From NCBI GenBank assembly GCA_902609415.1, contig CACLRR010000002.1:1-64000 (forward strand): 64,000 bases of DNA, given 5' to 3'. Shown one piece after another: positions 17,355 through 26,717 of this stretch. The notes beneath the pieces were generated by a model. The model worked only from the letters and a program-made list of their open reading frames with translations, was not told the DNA's origin and did no database searches. This stretch comes from an uncultured Chlamydiae bacterium (GTDB lineage: Bacteria > Chlamydiota > Chlamydiia > Chlamydiales > CACLRR01). Every line of letters starts with the position of its first letter. The stretch's first letter is position 1. Both the position numbers and the translations under genes were made by a program.

Positions 17355-17825
17355 GTGAAATTGGTCAGTTTATTTAGAACGCTCACTATATTTATCTTCA
17401 TTTGTTTGTTTAATACTGGAAGCGCAGCGGCTTCCAAAAATAGTATTTCTATCGGTAGTTATGCTATACATGTGGTTAACAAAAAATCACGTGAGGGTAT
17501 TGAATATTTTCCATCCGTTCTTATTAAATTTGATAGTCTAGCTGTATTGTGTTTTAGGAACTGTTTCGATAGGATCACCTATGGTTTGGGTAAATTTTAT
17601 TGGTATTATCAATGGGAGCATCCATCAGGTCTTTTTTTAGAGACACAGTCTTTATTTGGAGTGTTATTTAATGGATATGTGTTTTTTGATATAAGGCCTG
17701 AAGCAAGAGGTGTACGCATACAACCTGTGATTGTCCCTACATTTACATTGGGGTATAAGAATGTGGGATTAGAGGCAAGTATTCTTGGTCCCGTATTAGC
17801 TTTAGGAGTAAAAATATATTTCTAA
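17355..17825 (+). CDS. Hypothetical secreted protein, possibly a small outer-membrane barrel
   Basis: The 156-residue product begins at a GTG. An N-terminal hydrophobic stretch (about 6-25) ending SAAAS gives a clear signal peptide. The mature part is rich in aromatic and glycine residues in alternating patterns and ends in IYF, a terminal phenylalanine as in many outer-membrane barrels. The final 35 residues, with FTLGYKNVGLEAS, recall the last strands of small barrels such as PagP, but I see no diagnostic catalytic residues. Its end overlaps the convergent Inc-like gene by four bases. Function unknown. Confidence 0.6.
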   Translation: MKLVSLFRTLTIFIFICLFNTGSAAASKNSISIGSYAIHVVNKKSREGIEYFPSVLIKFDSLAVLCFRNCFDRITYGLGKFYWYYQWEHPSGLFLETQSLFGVLFNGYVFFDIRPEARGVRIQPVIVPTFTLGYKNVGLEASILGPVLALGVKIYF

Positions 17826-18475
17826 ACAGGGGAAATTTCTTGCGCTAACCTGTTGATATCAGGGTTGGGATACGCCTTTTCAAGAGCACTCCTTGCTTGC
17901 TTGAGTCCAAGAATTTCGCTCTGAATACTTGCAAGGATATCTCTTTGCATTTTCGTTGTTGCAGCGAGTTCTCCTTGGATTTTTTCTAGTTCTCTAAGGT
18001 GTTTCTGGAGATAGGTTTTTGTATCTAAGTGAAGTTCATTAAGATCATTTATTTTTCTTAGAGTGGATTCTAATGTTGTGTGAAGGCCTTCCAGGCGAGT
18101 GTTTTCTAAAGAGACGATTTTTTTTTGATCATTAAAGGCCATTGTAGCATCGGATATAAATTTTTCAAACCCACCTGTAATTTCTTCAAGTTTTTGAATG
18201 ATCTCCTTAATTGATTCAATATTTCTAGCTTCATAGAGTCTGAAGGTAAAGTAGCATAGGCTAAGAGAAATGACTAGCCAAATTGCTGAAGAGTAGAGAG
18301 CTCCTTTGAGGATTGAAAGAGCTAGTTGGGTGATGGCAAAGGTGAGGTTTGTCAGGACTAGGGTACACTCAATAGGTGCATCCTGGAGGTAGTTAGAGCT
18401 TACAGAGTATATTTTTTCCGGAAGTGAAAAGAGGACGGGGAACACCATAACAAGGTCTTTATTATTTATTAACAT
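17822..18475 (-). CDS. Candidate inclusion-membrane (Inc-like) protein with coiled coil
   Basis: The 217-residue protein has a bilobed hydrophobic region at about residues 39-83: two membrane helices joined by a short KGALYSS turn. This is the hallmark of chlamydial Inc proteins. The rest, about 84-205, is a long predicted coiled coil with heptad leucines and many charged residues. No classical signal peptide is present, as expected for a type III secreted Inc. I do not recognise a specific relative. Alternatives include a bacterial inner-membrane coiled-coil protein. Its stop overlaps the convergent secreted-protein gene by four bases. Confidence 0.55.
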   Translation of the reverse strand: MLINNKDLVMVFPVLFSLPEKIYSVSSNYLQDAPIECTLVLTNLTFAITQLALSILKGALYSSAIWLVISLSLCYFTFRLYEARNIESIKEIIQKLEEITGGFEKFISDATMAFNDQKKIVSLENTRLEGLHTTLESTLRKINDLNELHLDTKTYLQKHLRELEKIQGELAATTKMQRDILASIQSEILGLKQARSALEKAYPNPDINRLAQEISPV

Positions 18476-18540
18476 TATATGGAGAAAAGTTTCTTATTCA
18501 ATCCTTTTTTTTTATTTATAGATCCTGCTATAGGTAAGAG

Positions 18541-19416
18541 ATGACAAAAGAGCATGATAATAATTATCTTTTCTATAAGCAGCCTCAGTACGGTGCTGTA
18601 GGCTTTGAAGTAGAAGGTGATATTACTGAAAAGGAGTTTGCTCTTGAAACTCTCGAAAGATATTCAGGGTGTTCTCCTAAATTATTTCAACCAAATATTC
18701 TTTTTACTAATTTTCCAACCTATGTGGAATTTTTTGCTAAAGAAAATGATGTTGAAATTTTTGAGGGTTCAATGTTTAAGGTTGTGCATGCAAAAAAAGT
18801 TGGGGTGACAATGCTCGATTTTAAGATTGGATCTCCTGCAGCAGCATTGGCTATAGATTTAACTTCATTCCTACCTTTGAGATCTTGCATTTTGCTTGGA
18901 ATGTGTGGAGGTTTAAGGCGTAGATATAAGGTTGGTGACTATATTGTTCCAGTTGCTAGTATCCGTGATGAAGGAACATCTAATCATTACTTCCCTCCTG
19001 AGGTGCCAGCGCTTTCCAATTTTTTGGTGAATAGGGCGATTTCTGAGATTTTAGAGGAAAAGAAGAAGAATCATCATATAGGAATCACCTATACAACAAA
19101 CATGAGATTTTGGGAGTTTAACAAACCATTTAAAGAGCGGCTGATGCAATCAAAAGCTCAGGCAATAGAGATGGAGTGTGCCACCCTGTTTTGCGCATGT
19201 TATCGAAGAAAAACATCGCTTTCAGCACTATTACTCGTTTCGGATAAACCTCTAGATAAAAATGGGGTAAAGACAAAAAAAAGGGCGCAGTCTGTATTTG
19301 AAAAGTTCATGAAGGAACATATCGATTTAGGTGTGCTGATGATTGAAAGAGCCAATCAGTTAATAGATGCTAGATCGAAAGGCTTATGTGATCGTAGTGT
19401 ATATAAGAAGAACTAA
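18541..19416 (+). CDS. amn: AMP nucleosidase
   Basis: The 291-residue protein has the nucleoside-phosphorylase-like core of bacterial AMP nucleosidase. It includes LLGMCGGLRRRYKVGDYIVP, the RDEGTSNHYFPPEVPA block and the IEMECATLFCACYRR motif that binds the ribose. The enzyme splits AMP to adenine and ribose-5-phosphate. It is much shorter than the E. coli enzyme (about 480 residues), like the chlamydial homologues, which lack the N-terminal regulatory domain. In C. trachomatis amn lies beside efp and the transketolase gene. A PRPP synthetase gene 3 kb downstream may make use of ribose-5-phosphate. Confidence 0.92.
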   Translation: MTKEHDNNYLFYKQPQYGAVGFEVEGDITEKEFALETLERYSGCSPKLFQPNILFTNFPTYVEFFAKENDVEIFEGSMFKVVHAKKVGVTMLDFKIGSPAAALAIDLTSFLPLRSCILLGMCGGLRRRYKVGDYIVPVASIRDEGTSNHYFPPEVPALSNFLVNRAISEILEEKKKNHHIGITYTTNMRFWEFNKPFKERLMQSKAQAIEMECATLFCACYRRKTSLSALLLVSDKPLDKNGVKTKKRAQSVFEKFMKEHIDLGVLMIERANQLIDARSKGLCDRSVYKKN

Positions 19417-19588
19417 TTAACAGGGTTTTTTAGAATAAAATTTGTAAAAATAGCATGGATACTATAGTGGCAGAACATAGTATTTTTAGATTAGTAATAG
19501 ATATATGGCATCACGTGGCAGGACTAACTTGACTTGATAGAGGGGATTTGTTACTTTTTAACCCTTAAATTGGGAAGTTGGGGCTAAA

Positions 19589-20953
19589 TTGGCAGAGATA
19601 CGTGAACACTGGGGATCCAAATTAGGGTTTATGTTGGCTGCAATTGGCTCTACGATTGGTCTTGGCCTTTTGTGGAAGTTCCCTTATGTCATAGGGCAAA
19701 ATGGTGGCGGGATTTTCCTTTTTACTTACTTTCTTTGCTTGTTACTGATAGGTGTTCCTCTGTTTATTGCTGAGGTTTTGCTAGGGAGATCTTCTCAAAG
19801 AGCTGCTCTTGGGGCTTTTTCAACCTATGCAAAAGGTAGAGGTAATTGGCTTATTGGTGGTTATTTAGGGATCATTGCATCTTTTGTGATTATGTCATTT
19901 TATAGTGTGATTGCAGGCTGGGGGATGAGTTATGTCTTGATGTCTTTGAATGGATTTTATGCTGGTAAGAGTTTAGAGCAGGTGGGAGCAGTTTTTGAAA
20001 CACTTTCTCACTCTGGAACAATTACCATGTTTTGGCATTTTATGTTTACAGCAATCACTATGCTTATAGTTGTTTCAGGGGTAAGACAGGGTATTGAGTA
20101 TTGGTCTAAGATCATGGTAAAGATTTTACTAATACTTCTTATTGGATTGTTTCTTTACGGTACTACGCTTAGTGGATTTTCTAAGGCTTTGCATTTTGTC
20201 TTTTATCCTGATTTTAATAGTTTTAAACTCTCATCAATGCTTGAAGCATTGGGTCTTGCTTTTCTAACATTGAGCCTTGGACAAGGAATAATGATTAGTT
20301 ATGGAAGTTATCTTAAAAAAAATGAGAATATATTAAAGATGGCTGCGGTCATTGTTGCTTCTGTAATGTGTGTTGCGATTTTAGCAGCATTGACGATTTT
20401 TCCTGTTGTATTTACGTTTGACTTATCTCCATCATCAGGTCCTGGTCTTGTTTTTAAGACTTTGCCTTATTTATTTGCACAGCTTCCAGGGTCCATGGTT
20501 TTATCAACGCTTTTTTTTACATTGTTTGTTTTTACCGCTTTGACGTCTGCTGTGCCACTCATAGAGGTAGTAGCGACCAATATTATGGAAAAGTACAAGA
20601 TAGAGAGAAAAAAAGCTGTGATATGGGTGAGTGTATGCACTTTTATTTGTGGAATACCGAGTGCATTGGCATATTCAACAGATCTCTTTCCCCAATGGCA
20701 GCAAATTTTTAGGGTGAATTTTTTAGACACCCTTAATGATTTAGTTTCTAATTGGGTGATCCCCTTTGCTGGATTAGTCACTTCGATTTTTGTAGGATGG
20801 GTGATGGAAAAGTCTGTGATGAAAGAGGCATTTACTCAAGGTGGAGACTATTCGTTGTTATATAGACCCTGGAGATTTTTTGTGAGATGGGTGATTCCCG
20901 CAGTTATTATGTTGATTGTGGTACAGAAGAGTGGGATTTTTTCTATTGGTTAA
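19589..20953 (+). CDS. Sodium-dependent transporter, SNF/NSS family (copy 2)
   Basis: The 454-residue protein has about twelve helices and starts at TTG 19589. The first helix carries GSTIGLGLLWKFPYVIGQNGGG, the NSS sodium and substrate site. It is strongly similar to the next gene along its length (for example GWGMSYVLMSL and LEALGLAFLTLSLGQG blocks). The gap between them is 11 bases, so the pair arose by tandem duplication and is likely co-transcribed. Compared with copy 1, tryptophan-lysine replaces tryptophan-arginine in the helix 1 motif. Imports an amino acid with sodium; substrate unknown. Confidence 0.93.
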   Translation: MAEIREHWGSKLGFMLAAIGSTIGLGLLWKFPYVIGQNGGGIFLFTYFLCLLLIGVPLFIAEVLLGRSSQRAALGAFSTYAKGRGNWLIGGYLGIIASFVIMSFYSVIAGWGMSYVLMSLNGFYAGKSLEQVGAVFETLSHSGTITMFWHFMFTAITMLIVVSGVRQGIEYWSKIMVKILLILLIGLFLYGTTLSGFSKALHFVFYPDFNSFKLSSMLEALGLAFLTLSLGQGIMISYGSYLKKNENILKMAAVIVASVMCVAILAALTIFPVVFTFDLSPSSGPGLVFKTLPYLFAQLPGSMVLSTLFFTLFVFTALTSAVPLIEVVATNIMEKYKIERKKAVIWVSVCTFICGIPSALAYSTDLFPQWQQIFRVNFLDTLNDLVSNWVIPFAGLVTSIFVGWVMEKSVMKEAFTQGGDYSLLYRPWRFFVRWVIPAVIMLIVVQKSGIFSIG

Positions 20954-20964
20954 TAAGGAATAAT

Positions 20965-22344
20965 ATGGGTGTAATTAGAGAGCATTGGACATCAAAGATA
21001 GGTTTTTTGTTTGCAGCAGTAGGTTCTGCGGTAGGCCTTGGTGTCTTATGGAAGTTTCCCTACACAGTAGGACAAAATGGCGGAGGCTTGTTTCTTTTAG
21101 CCTATATCTTGTGTGTATTGTTAATTGGTATACCTCTCTTTATGGGTGAGTTATTGATTGGGAAATATTCGCAAAAAGCTGCAATTACTGGGATTGGGTC
21201 ACTATCTCACAATAAACCCTTTTGGAAACTTTCTGGTTGGTTTGGTGTGATTTCTTCATTTTTAATCATGTCTTTTTATAGTGTTGTTGCTGGGTGGGGG
21301 ATGAGCTATGTTTTAATGTCGATCACAGGCTTCTATAAGGGGCTTAACCAGGTGCAAATTCAGGAAACATTTACTCTACTCTCTCAGTCTGGTGGTATTT
21401 GCCTATTTTGGCACTTTCTTTTCACTTTAATTACTATGGTAATTGTTTTTTCTGGAGTCAAGGCGGGTATTGAGAAATGGGCAAATGTGATGACAAAGTC
21501 ACTGTTTATTATTTTACTTATTTTAGTATTTTTTAGTATGCGTCTGGAAGGTTTTTCAAAAGCTCTTCATTTTATTTTCTATCCAAATTTAAGTAGTTTT
21601 AACTTAAGTAGTGTATTAGAGGCATTGGGACTTGCGTTCTTCACGTTAAGTTTAGGACAGGGAATTATGTTTAGTTATGGCTCTTATATGAAAAAAGAGG
21701 ACAAGATTTTTCAGATGTCTCTGTATGTTGCAGGAGCCTTGATTATCATTGCTATTCTTGCAGCCCTCACGGTCTTTCCCATAGTATTTACTTTTAATGC
21801 TAAGCCTAGTTTTGGTACAGGTCTTATCTTTCAGACTCTGCCCTTTTTATTTACAAAGCTTCCAGGATCTCAGTTGATCGCTATACTATTTTTTGTCCTC
21901 TTTGTGTTTACAGCAATTACTTCATCTGTAGCTTTTATCGAGGTGGTTGCCACTAATTTTATGGAGATGTTTTTTTGGGAAAGAAAAAAGGCTGTATTAA
22001 CAGTTGCGTGTACAACATTTATTTTTGGTATACCTAGTGTTTATGCTGCTAGTGGTGGATTCTTTATAGGTTGGCAGGACATTTACGGTTCTAATTTTCT
22101 AGATACGATGGACAATATTGTCTCTGTATGGATTATTCCTATAGGAGGTCTTATTACAACGTTATTTATTGGTTGGCGATTAGATCAGAAGGCAGTCTTA
22201 TCAGAGGTTATTGAGGGAAGTAGAGCGTCATATAACTTTTGGTGTGTTTGGCATTTTGCAATGAAATGGATCATTCCATTTATGATTATTCTGATCATTT
22301 TACAGAAAAGTGGTTTGGTTAATTTCAACTACTTTTTCGGATAA
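20965..22344 (+). CDS. Sodium-dependent transporter, SNF/NSS family (copy 3)
   Basis: The protein of about 459 residues starts at ATG 20965 after AAGGAA; the frame is open upstream to a GTG at 20887, which would overlap the previous gene. The first helix has GSAVGLGVLWKFPYTVGQNGGG. The body keeps the same blocks as copy 2, including GWGMSYVLMS and LEALGLAFFTLSLGQG. It is the second member of the tandem pair. The sequence differs enough in the middle and C-terminal parts that substrate preference could have shifted. Confidence 0.93.
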   Translation: MGVIREHWTSKIGFLFAAVGSAVGLGVLWKFPYTVGQNGGGLFLLAYILCVLLIGIPLFMGELLIGKYSQKAAITGIGSLSHNKPFWKLSGWFGVISSFLIMSFYSVVAGWGMSYVLMSITGFYKGLNQVQIQETFTLLSQSGGICLFWHFLFTLITMVIVFSGVKAGIEKWANVMTKSLFIILLILVFFSMRLEGFSKALHFIFYPNLSSFNLSSVLEALGLAFFTLSLGQGIMFSYGSYMKKEDKIFQMSLYVAGALIIIAILAALTVFPIVFTFNAKPSFGTGLIFQTLPFLFTKLPGSQLIAILFFVLFVFTAITSSVAFIEVVATNFMEMFFWERKKAVLTVACTTFIFGIPSVYAASGGFFIGWQDIYGSNFLDTMDNIVSVWIIPIGGLITTLFIGWRLDQKAVLSEVIEGSRASYNFWCVWHFAMKWIIPFMIILIILQKSGLVNFNYFFG

Positions 22345-22383
22345 AAAACGCATTCACCTTCTTATGTTATAATAAAGAATAAA

Positions 22384-22764
22384 ATGTCTGAATTTCCACA
22401 TTTTAGAGTTTATTCAAAATTATTGCTTATTTTTATAGTTTCAGCTTCATTAATTTGGGGGTATAAGGGGTATAGATCAGGAAGATCTGATTATAAGGAT
22501 CCATTAGAGACCAAATTAGCAGTAGGTGATATTGATGGTTGGTCTATAACACATTTTTCGCAGTATGCTCTGATTGGATATATTTGTCCCTATACAGGTA
22601 TAATACGGACAGCTTTTTTGGTAGCTGTTGCATGGGAATCCTTTGAATTTTATCTAGAGCATACTATTAATGACTCTTGGTGGTATGCAAAAGTATCTGA
22701 TCTGGCAATGAACGGTATTGGTCTTGGTGCCGGATATGCGTTATCGAAAGGTAAGAGAAGATGA
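22384..22764 (+). CDS. Small membrane protein, VanZ-like
   Basis: The 126-residue protein has an N-terminal membrane helix (about 12-27) and further hydrophobic stretches. The arrangement, with ITHFSQYALIGYICP followed by WESFEFYLEH, resembles VanZ-like and related DUF proteins. No enzymatic residues can be named. It overlaps the following PRPP synthetase gene by four bases (ATGA), so the two are likely translated together, but no shared role is evident. Confidence 0.55.
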   Translation: MSEFPHFRVYSKLLLIFIVSASLIWGYKGYRSGRSDYKDPLETKLAVGDIDGWSITHFSQYALIGYICPYTGIIRTAFLVAVAWESFEFYLEHTINDSWWYAKVSDLAMNGIGLGAGYALSKGKRR

Positions 22765-23606
22765 AGATACTTGCAAATCAAGCAGCCCAACACCTACTCC
22801 TTTCTGATGCAGAAAAAATAGCGAGAGTTAAGAGAAAGAGGTTCTATGATAAGGAATTACTTGTTGATATAGTAGATGATGTCAGAGATCAAGATGTAGT
22901 TTTATTTGTGAATACAAATCCTCCTGCAGAAAATCTACTTGAAGCGCTTTTTTTGCTTGATTTATTGAAGAGCCGTGGTGCTAGGATTCATTTAATAGTT
23001 GGTTATTGTGGTTATGCAAGGCAGAATGAGAAAGAGTATGCGGGAGCTTTTTCTGGGAAGATAGTATTGGATCTTTTACAAAGGGTGAAGGTTGAGTCAT
23101 TTCAAATGATACATATGCATAGTTCTGATTTAACTGATAAGAATATCATTTACAAAGCACTATTTGAAGAGCAGATTAAAGCAGCTGATATTCTTTGTGC
23201 TCCCGATGAGGGTGCCTATTCTTATGTACGCTCTATAGCGCAATATTATCATAAACCCTTTTGTGCTTTTAAAAAGAATAGAGGTGATGACATCGAATTT
23301 AGTGATAGTTCTAATATAGATCTTAAGGATAAGCGTCTATTGATCATGGATGATATTATTGCCTCAGGAAAAACGGTAATAGAGCTTGCAAAAAAATTGT
23401 CACAAAGGCACCCTTTAGAGATCAATGCAGCCGTTGTTCATTCCTTGATGAGGGAGGATGTAGTTGGAAAACTTGAAACAAGTGCTCTTCGAAAGCTCTA
23501 TATTTCAAATACGCTAGGAAATTCTCTTTTTTCTCAAAAGCTTAAGGTTGTTGATATTCGTCCACAAATAGAATTTACAATAGCTAGTCTGAATAAGAAA
23601 AACTGA
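22761..23606 (+). CDS. prs: Ribose-phosphate pyrophosphokinase (PRPP synthetase)-like protein
   Basis: The 281-residue protein has two phosphoribosyltransferase-type lobes. The first has FVNTNPPAENLLEALFLLDLL followed by YCGYARQNEKEY, matching the PRPP synthetase flexible loop. The second has the PRPP-binding loop LLIMDDIIASGKTVIE. It is a little shorter than typical Prs (about 310). The enzyme makes PRPP from ribose-5-phosphate and ATP for nucleotide synthesis. The N-terminal half is divergent, so a PRPP synthetase-like regulatory homologue is possible. Confidence 0.82.
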   Translation: MKILANQAAQHLLLSDAEKIARVKRKRFYDKELLVDIVDDVRDQDVVLFVNTNPPAENLLEALFLLDLLKSRGARIHLIVGYCGYARQNEKEYAGAFSGKIVLDLLQRVKVESFQMIHMHSSDLTDKNIIYKALFEEQIKAADILCAPDEGAYSYVRSIAQYYHKPFCAFKKNRGDDIEFSDSSNIDLKDKRLLIMDDIIASGKTVIELAKKLSQRHPLEINAAVVHSLMREDVVGKLETSALRKLYISNTLGNSLFSQKLKVVDIRPQIEFTIASLNKKN

Positions 23607-23621
23607 ATAATCCCTTGATTT

Positions 23622-23635
23622 TGTTCAATTGAACA
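23622..23635. other. 14-base perfect palindrome between convergent genes
   Basis: TGTTCAATTGAACA lies between the end of the PRPP synthetase gene and the end of the 956-residue gene on the other strand. It could be a weak terminator or a protein-binding site. No T-tract follows. Confidence 0.3.
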
Positions 23636-23707
23636 GATTAATAATGTAGTTATTTATTAATTGTTCTTACTAGGACAGTAGATCACACATTTTTAATCGT
23701 ATTTCTC

Positions 23708-26578
23708 CTATTCTTCAGGGTTAAGTTCATCGCCATCTTGAAGATAGACTAAGTCAGTAGGATAGCTTGATGTCCACTGATCGACAAGACAGGGATGATC
23801 TGCGGTTTCATCACATTTATCCAGAGAAGAGTAATCTTCATTGATAGGAGAGTCAGCTTTGATTTCATCATAGATGGCAAGGTATAGATCATCGTTAATA
23901 AGAGGAGGCTGGTTGTCTCCCATCCAGATTTCTGATGTCCATAGGAAGTGAAGGAACGCTTTAACAAAGCTTGGCCTAATTGCTACAAGTACTCTGGCAT
24001 AGGATGCCTTCATGAACTTCTCCATGAGATGGTAGTTATCTGTAGTTTTAAGTTTTTCTACCCACTCATCCTTATGTGAATAGTGATATGGATAGAAGAA
24101 GAACTGCATCTTTTCTGTTTCTAGAGCTTGTTCGAAGAACTGAACAATAAGAGCCTCTTTTTTGCGCTCAGCCTCATTCCACTTGGGGAATCCATGACTA
24201 TCTGTATATTCTGCTGCATTGAACACTTCATTAGAATGGATCTGATTGCCAATTTTTATATTATTAAAGTTTAAGGTTATACCTCTGATAAGATGCTTTT
24301 TAAGTTCTGCTTCAATGATAATATTAGCTCTACTTTCAGGTACGCCTTCAATGTTAATGCCCTCACTGATCTCTTTTTCAGCTAATTTCTCTTCATACTC
24401 AGCAAGCCTTGTTTGATAGGCGCGCAGGATCTTTTGGTATGTATCTAGTTGCCAGCGAGTGATAGCCTCATCTGTGATTTCGCACTGAAGGACTAGGTTT
24501 ACATCATAGGCTGTGGCCCAACCTCTAGCAGTTATTGGTATAGTACCACTAAGACCCTGTGTTATAGACATTCCACTACTTATTCTCCTTCCACCAACTG
24601 TAAAATCACAAAAAAAGTCTGAATCTTTGATCCCTTGACATCTCCATGTTCCACCCCAACCTGTTACAGTGTATCCTTTAGGAATTGTAAATTTTTCTTC
24701 TACTGTTGCAAAATCTATATTTCCGTCAGGTCCCGGTGCTGCGGACAATGCTGCATTTAATTTTTTATAGTTAGCTGGATAAGGAGTAACATCTTCAACT
24801 CGATATTTTTCCATAAAATATTGATAATTGTACTTGTTCAGATCGTTAGGTTCTATAGCTTGACCATTCATTTTGGGCTTTTTGGGTTTTATTAATGCTG
24901 CTGAGGATGCTTCTGGTATGGTTTGTGCATATTTATAGAAATCAGCAGGTCCTGGAATCATGAATTCCATAAAAACCCTCTTGCCATAGTTAACCATGAA
25001 GTTATCGTACTCTTTTTCTACAAATCTATAGATGCCACGTAAATTCTTAGGATTAGCCTTATTGTCAAAGCCGTGTTCATTAACCTCTTCGAAAGACTCC
25101 TTAGCTTTTCGCATTAGGACTTCTTTGTTTTTTTCAACGATGCTTTGTGTTGTCTTTTCTGTGACTTCACGCATAAATGAGGAGGCTTCTTGTGTTGATT
25201 CCTCAGAGCTTTGGGAATAGCTAAACTCTGCATTGACTCCAACTTCTACAACTCCGTAGTTTGCATTGACAGATGTTCCAATTTTAAAACCCATTTCACT
25301 TTTAAGAGTATTTTCGGTTTCCTTTTGTATTGAGAATTTAGTCGTAGTTTGTAGATCTTTTTCTGTATCTACCTCAAGTTCTCTCTCTGAGGTAAAGCTT
25401 TCTTCCGTCTCTTTTTTACGTGTTGTTTTACGCGTTTTGTATTCAGTGCCAAGAACATTTTCTATATGGGCTATTTCTTCAGAGGTATACCTTTTTAGCT
25501 TTTGTTGAATAAGAAAAAGATCTCCAATACCTGCTGGCTTGATCCCATATGAAGCTGGAGAATTCTTATGAGGTTTTGGTTTAGCTTTGGGGATAACAAG
25601 GCTAGGTATTTTAAGCTTTTCAATTAGATCCCAGTCTGCCATTTTTTGTATGTAGACCAGATCTTTTTTACTTAGTTTATTTATAAAGCGGACGGTTTTT
25701 TGATGAAGCCTCATTTCTATCATATCTGTTATCTCTAGGGTTCGTAGCCTACTGCTGATTTTATAGCTTTTTATCAGAGTTTTTGTTGTAGCAGAGGCGG
25801 AAGCTATAGGATTTCTGTAGGGGTCGTTGTAATCTTCAGATATTGTAGTAATCTTCTTTGTTTTAGGTGGAGTTCTTTTTATAGGAGAGTCTTTTATTAC
25901 CATATTTTTTACTGAGATTATTTTGTTACTATAAGCTAATGCATTAGTCCCAGTTATTCTTTTTCCCTTGGATAATACTATAGAGCGTGTTGAATCAGTT
26001 TCTTTTTTTATTCTATGTTCTGCGGCCTTAATATCCTCTATAGCAAGCCTAGTTTTTTTTACATCATCAGCAAGTAATTTCCATTCCTTTAAAATGTTAG
26101 CTGACGGTACATGTGATAAAGTCCTTACTTTATCTGTTTTAAAAGACGAGATAGCTACTGGGATTTCTTGTAGTTCCTCAAGAACGTTTCTCAATTCTAG
26201 AGAGGGTTTTGCTTTAACCTTCACTACTGCTTCCAACGTGTTGTAAGTCTCTTTAAGGGATTTAAACTGTTCTTGATTTCTTTCGGAGTCATAAGACAGA
26301 CAAACTAGGGCAGTCTTTATCACTTCAAGATCTTTTTTAGTCTCAGGATATGCTGCTAGATATCTTGTGATCTCATTACGATCAATAGCCTGTTTTAGGT
26401 GAGTTGTTAAAGCTTTAGCTCTTTTTGTACCAGCACTTATGGCTTTTCTGATTTCCTCCTTATTATTGATTCGATCCTTGAGCAGTTTGCTACTATTTTT
26501 TGTATTGATTAATCTAGTTTTTCTTTTCTTTTTTGCTTTGCGTACAACAGCTAATTTAACAATATTCTCGGCTTTCAT
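23708..26578 (-). CDS. Large uncharacterised protein (956 residues), conserved bacterial family of unknown function
   Basis: No signal peptide or membrane helix is visible. The N-terminus is very basic (KKKRKTR near 17-23). Residues 1-340 are charged and helical. From about 348 the sequence enters blocks I recall from large unnamed proteins in many bacteria: GIGDLFLIQQKLKRY with EIAHIENVL (350-377), a Ser/Thr-rich alternating segment (392-480) that could form amphipathic beta hairpins, and GIYRFVEKEY with NYGKRVFMEF (515-540). A coiled coil with TYQKILRAYQ lies near 730, and a C-terminal part has FFFYPYHYSHKDEW and VAIRPSFVKAF. The Ser/Thr segment is the kind seen in aerolysin-like pore formers, which is speculative. 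It sits in an island with a phosphatase and a Het-C protein, and its first five residues equal those of the latter. Confidence 0.75.
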   Translation of the reverse strand: MKAENIVKLAVVRKAKKKRKTRLINTKNSSKLLKDRINNKEEIRKAISAGTKRAKALTTHLKQAIDRNEITRYLAAYPETKKDLEVIKTALVCLSYDSERNQEQFKSLKETYNTLEAVVKVKAKPSLELRNVLEELQEIPVAISSFKTDKVRTLSHVPSANILKEWKLLADDVKKTRLAIEDIKAAEHRIKKETDSTRSIVLSKGKRITGTNALAYSNKIISVKNMVIKDSPIKRTPPKTKKITTISEDYNDPYRNPIASASATTKTLIKSYKISSRLRTLEITDMIEMRLHQKTVRFINKLSKKDLVYIQKMADWDLIEKLKIPSLVIPKAKPKPHKNSPASYGIKPAGIGDLFLIQQKLKRYTSEEIAHIENVLGTEYKTRKTTRKKETEESFTSERELEVDTEKDLQTTTKFSIQKETENTLKSEMGFKIGTSVNANYGVVEVGVNAEFSYSQSSEESTQEASSFMREVTEKTTQSIVEKNKEVLMRKAKESFEEVNEHGFDNKANPKNLRGIYRFVEKEYDNFMVNYGKRVFMEFMIPGPADFYKYAQTIPEASSAALIKPKKPKMNGQAIEPNDLNKYNYQYFMEKYRVEDVTPYPANYKKLNAALSAAPGPDGNIDFATVEEKFTIPKGYTVTGWGGTWRCQGIKDSDFFCDFTVGGRRISSGMSITQGLSGTIPITARGWATAYDVNLVLQCEITDEAITRWQLDTYQKILRAYQTRLAEYEEKLAEKEISEGINIEGVPESRANIIIEAELKKHLIRGITLNFNNIKIGNQIHSNEVFNAAEYTDSHGFPKWNEAERKKEALIVQFFEQALETEKMQFFFYPYHYSHKDEWVEKLKTTDNYHLMEKFMKASYARVLVAIRPSFVKAFLHFLWTSEIWMGDNQPPLINDDLYLAIYDEIKADSPINEDYSSLDKCDETADHPCLVDQWTSSYPTDLVYLQDGDELNPEE

Positions 26579-26717
26579 AATATTTCCTTTTTTTATTTTA
26601 ATTATATCAAATCAAAAGGATTACAGAATTTTAGGCGCACAGAAATAAAATAAAATTGAATTTATTATGAATATAATGTAAAGTTAGAGTTAAGACGCCT
26701 GGAAAAAGGAGGCCGTT

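Noticed and set aside
19417-19588. Regulatory RNA in the gap between amn and the SNF transporter
   Set aside because: The gap has some GC-richer pieces but no clear hairpin or conserved riboswitch core that I can support.
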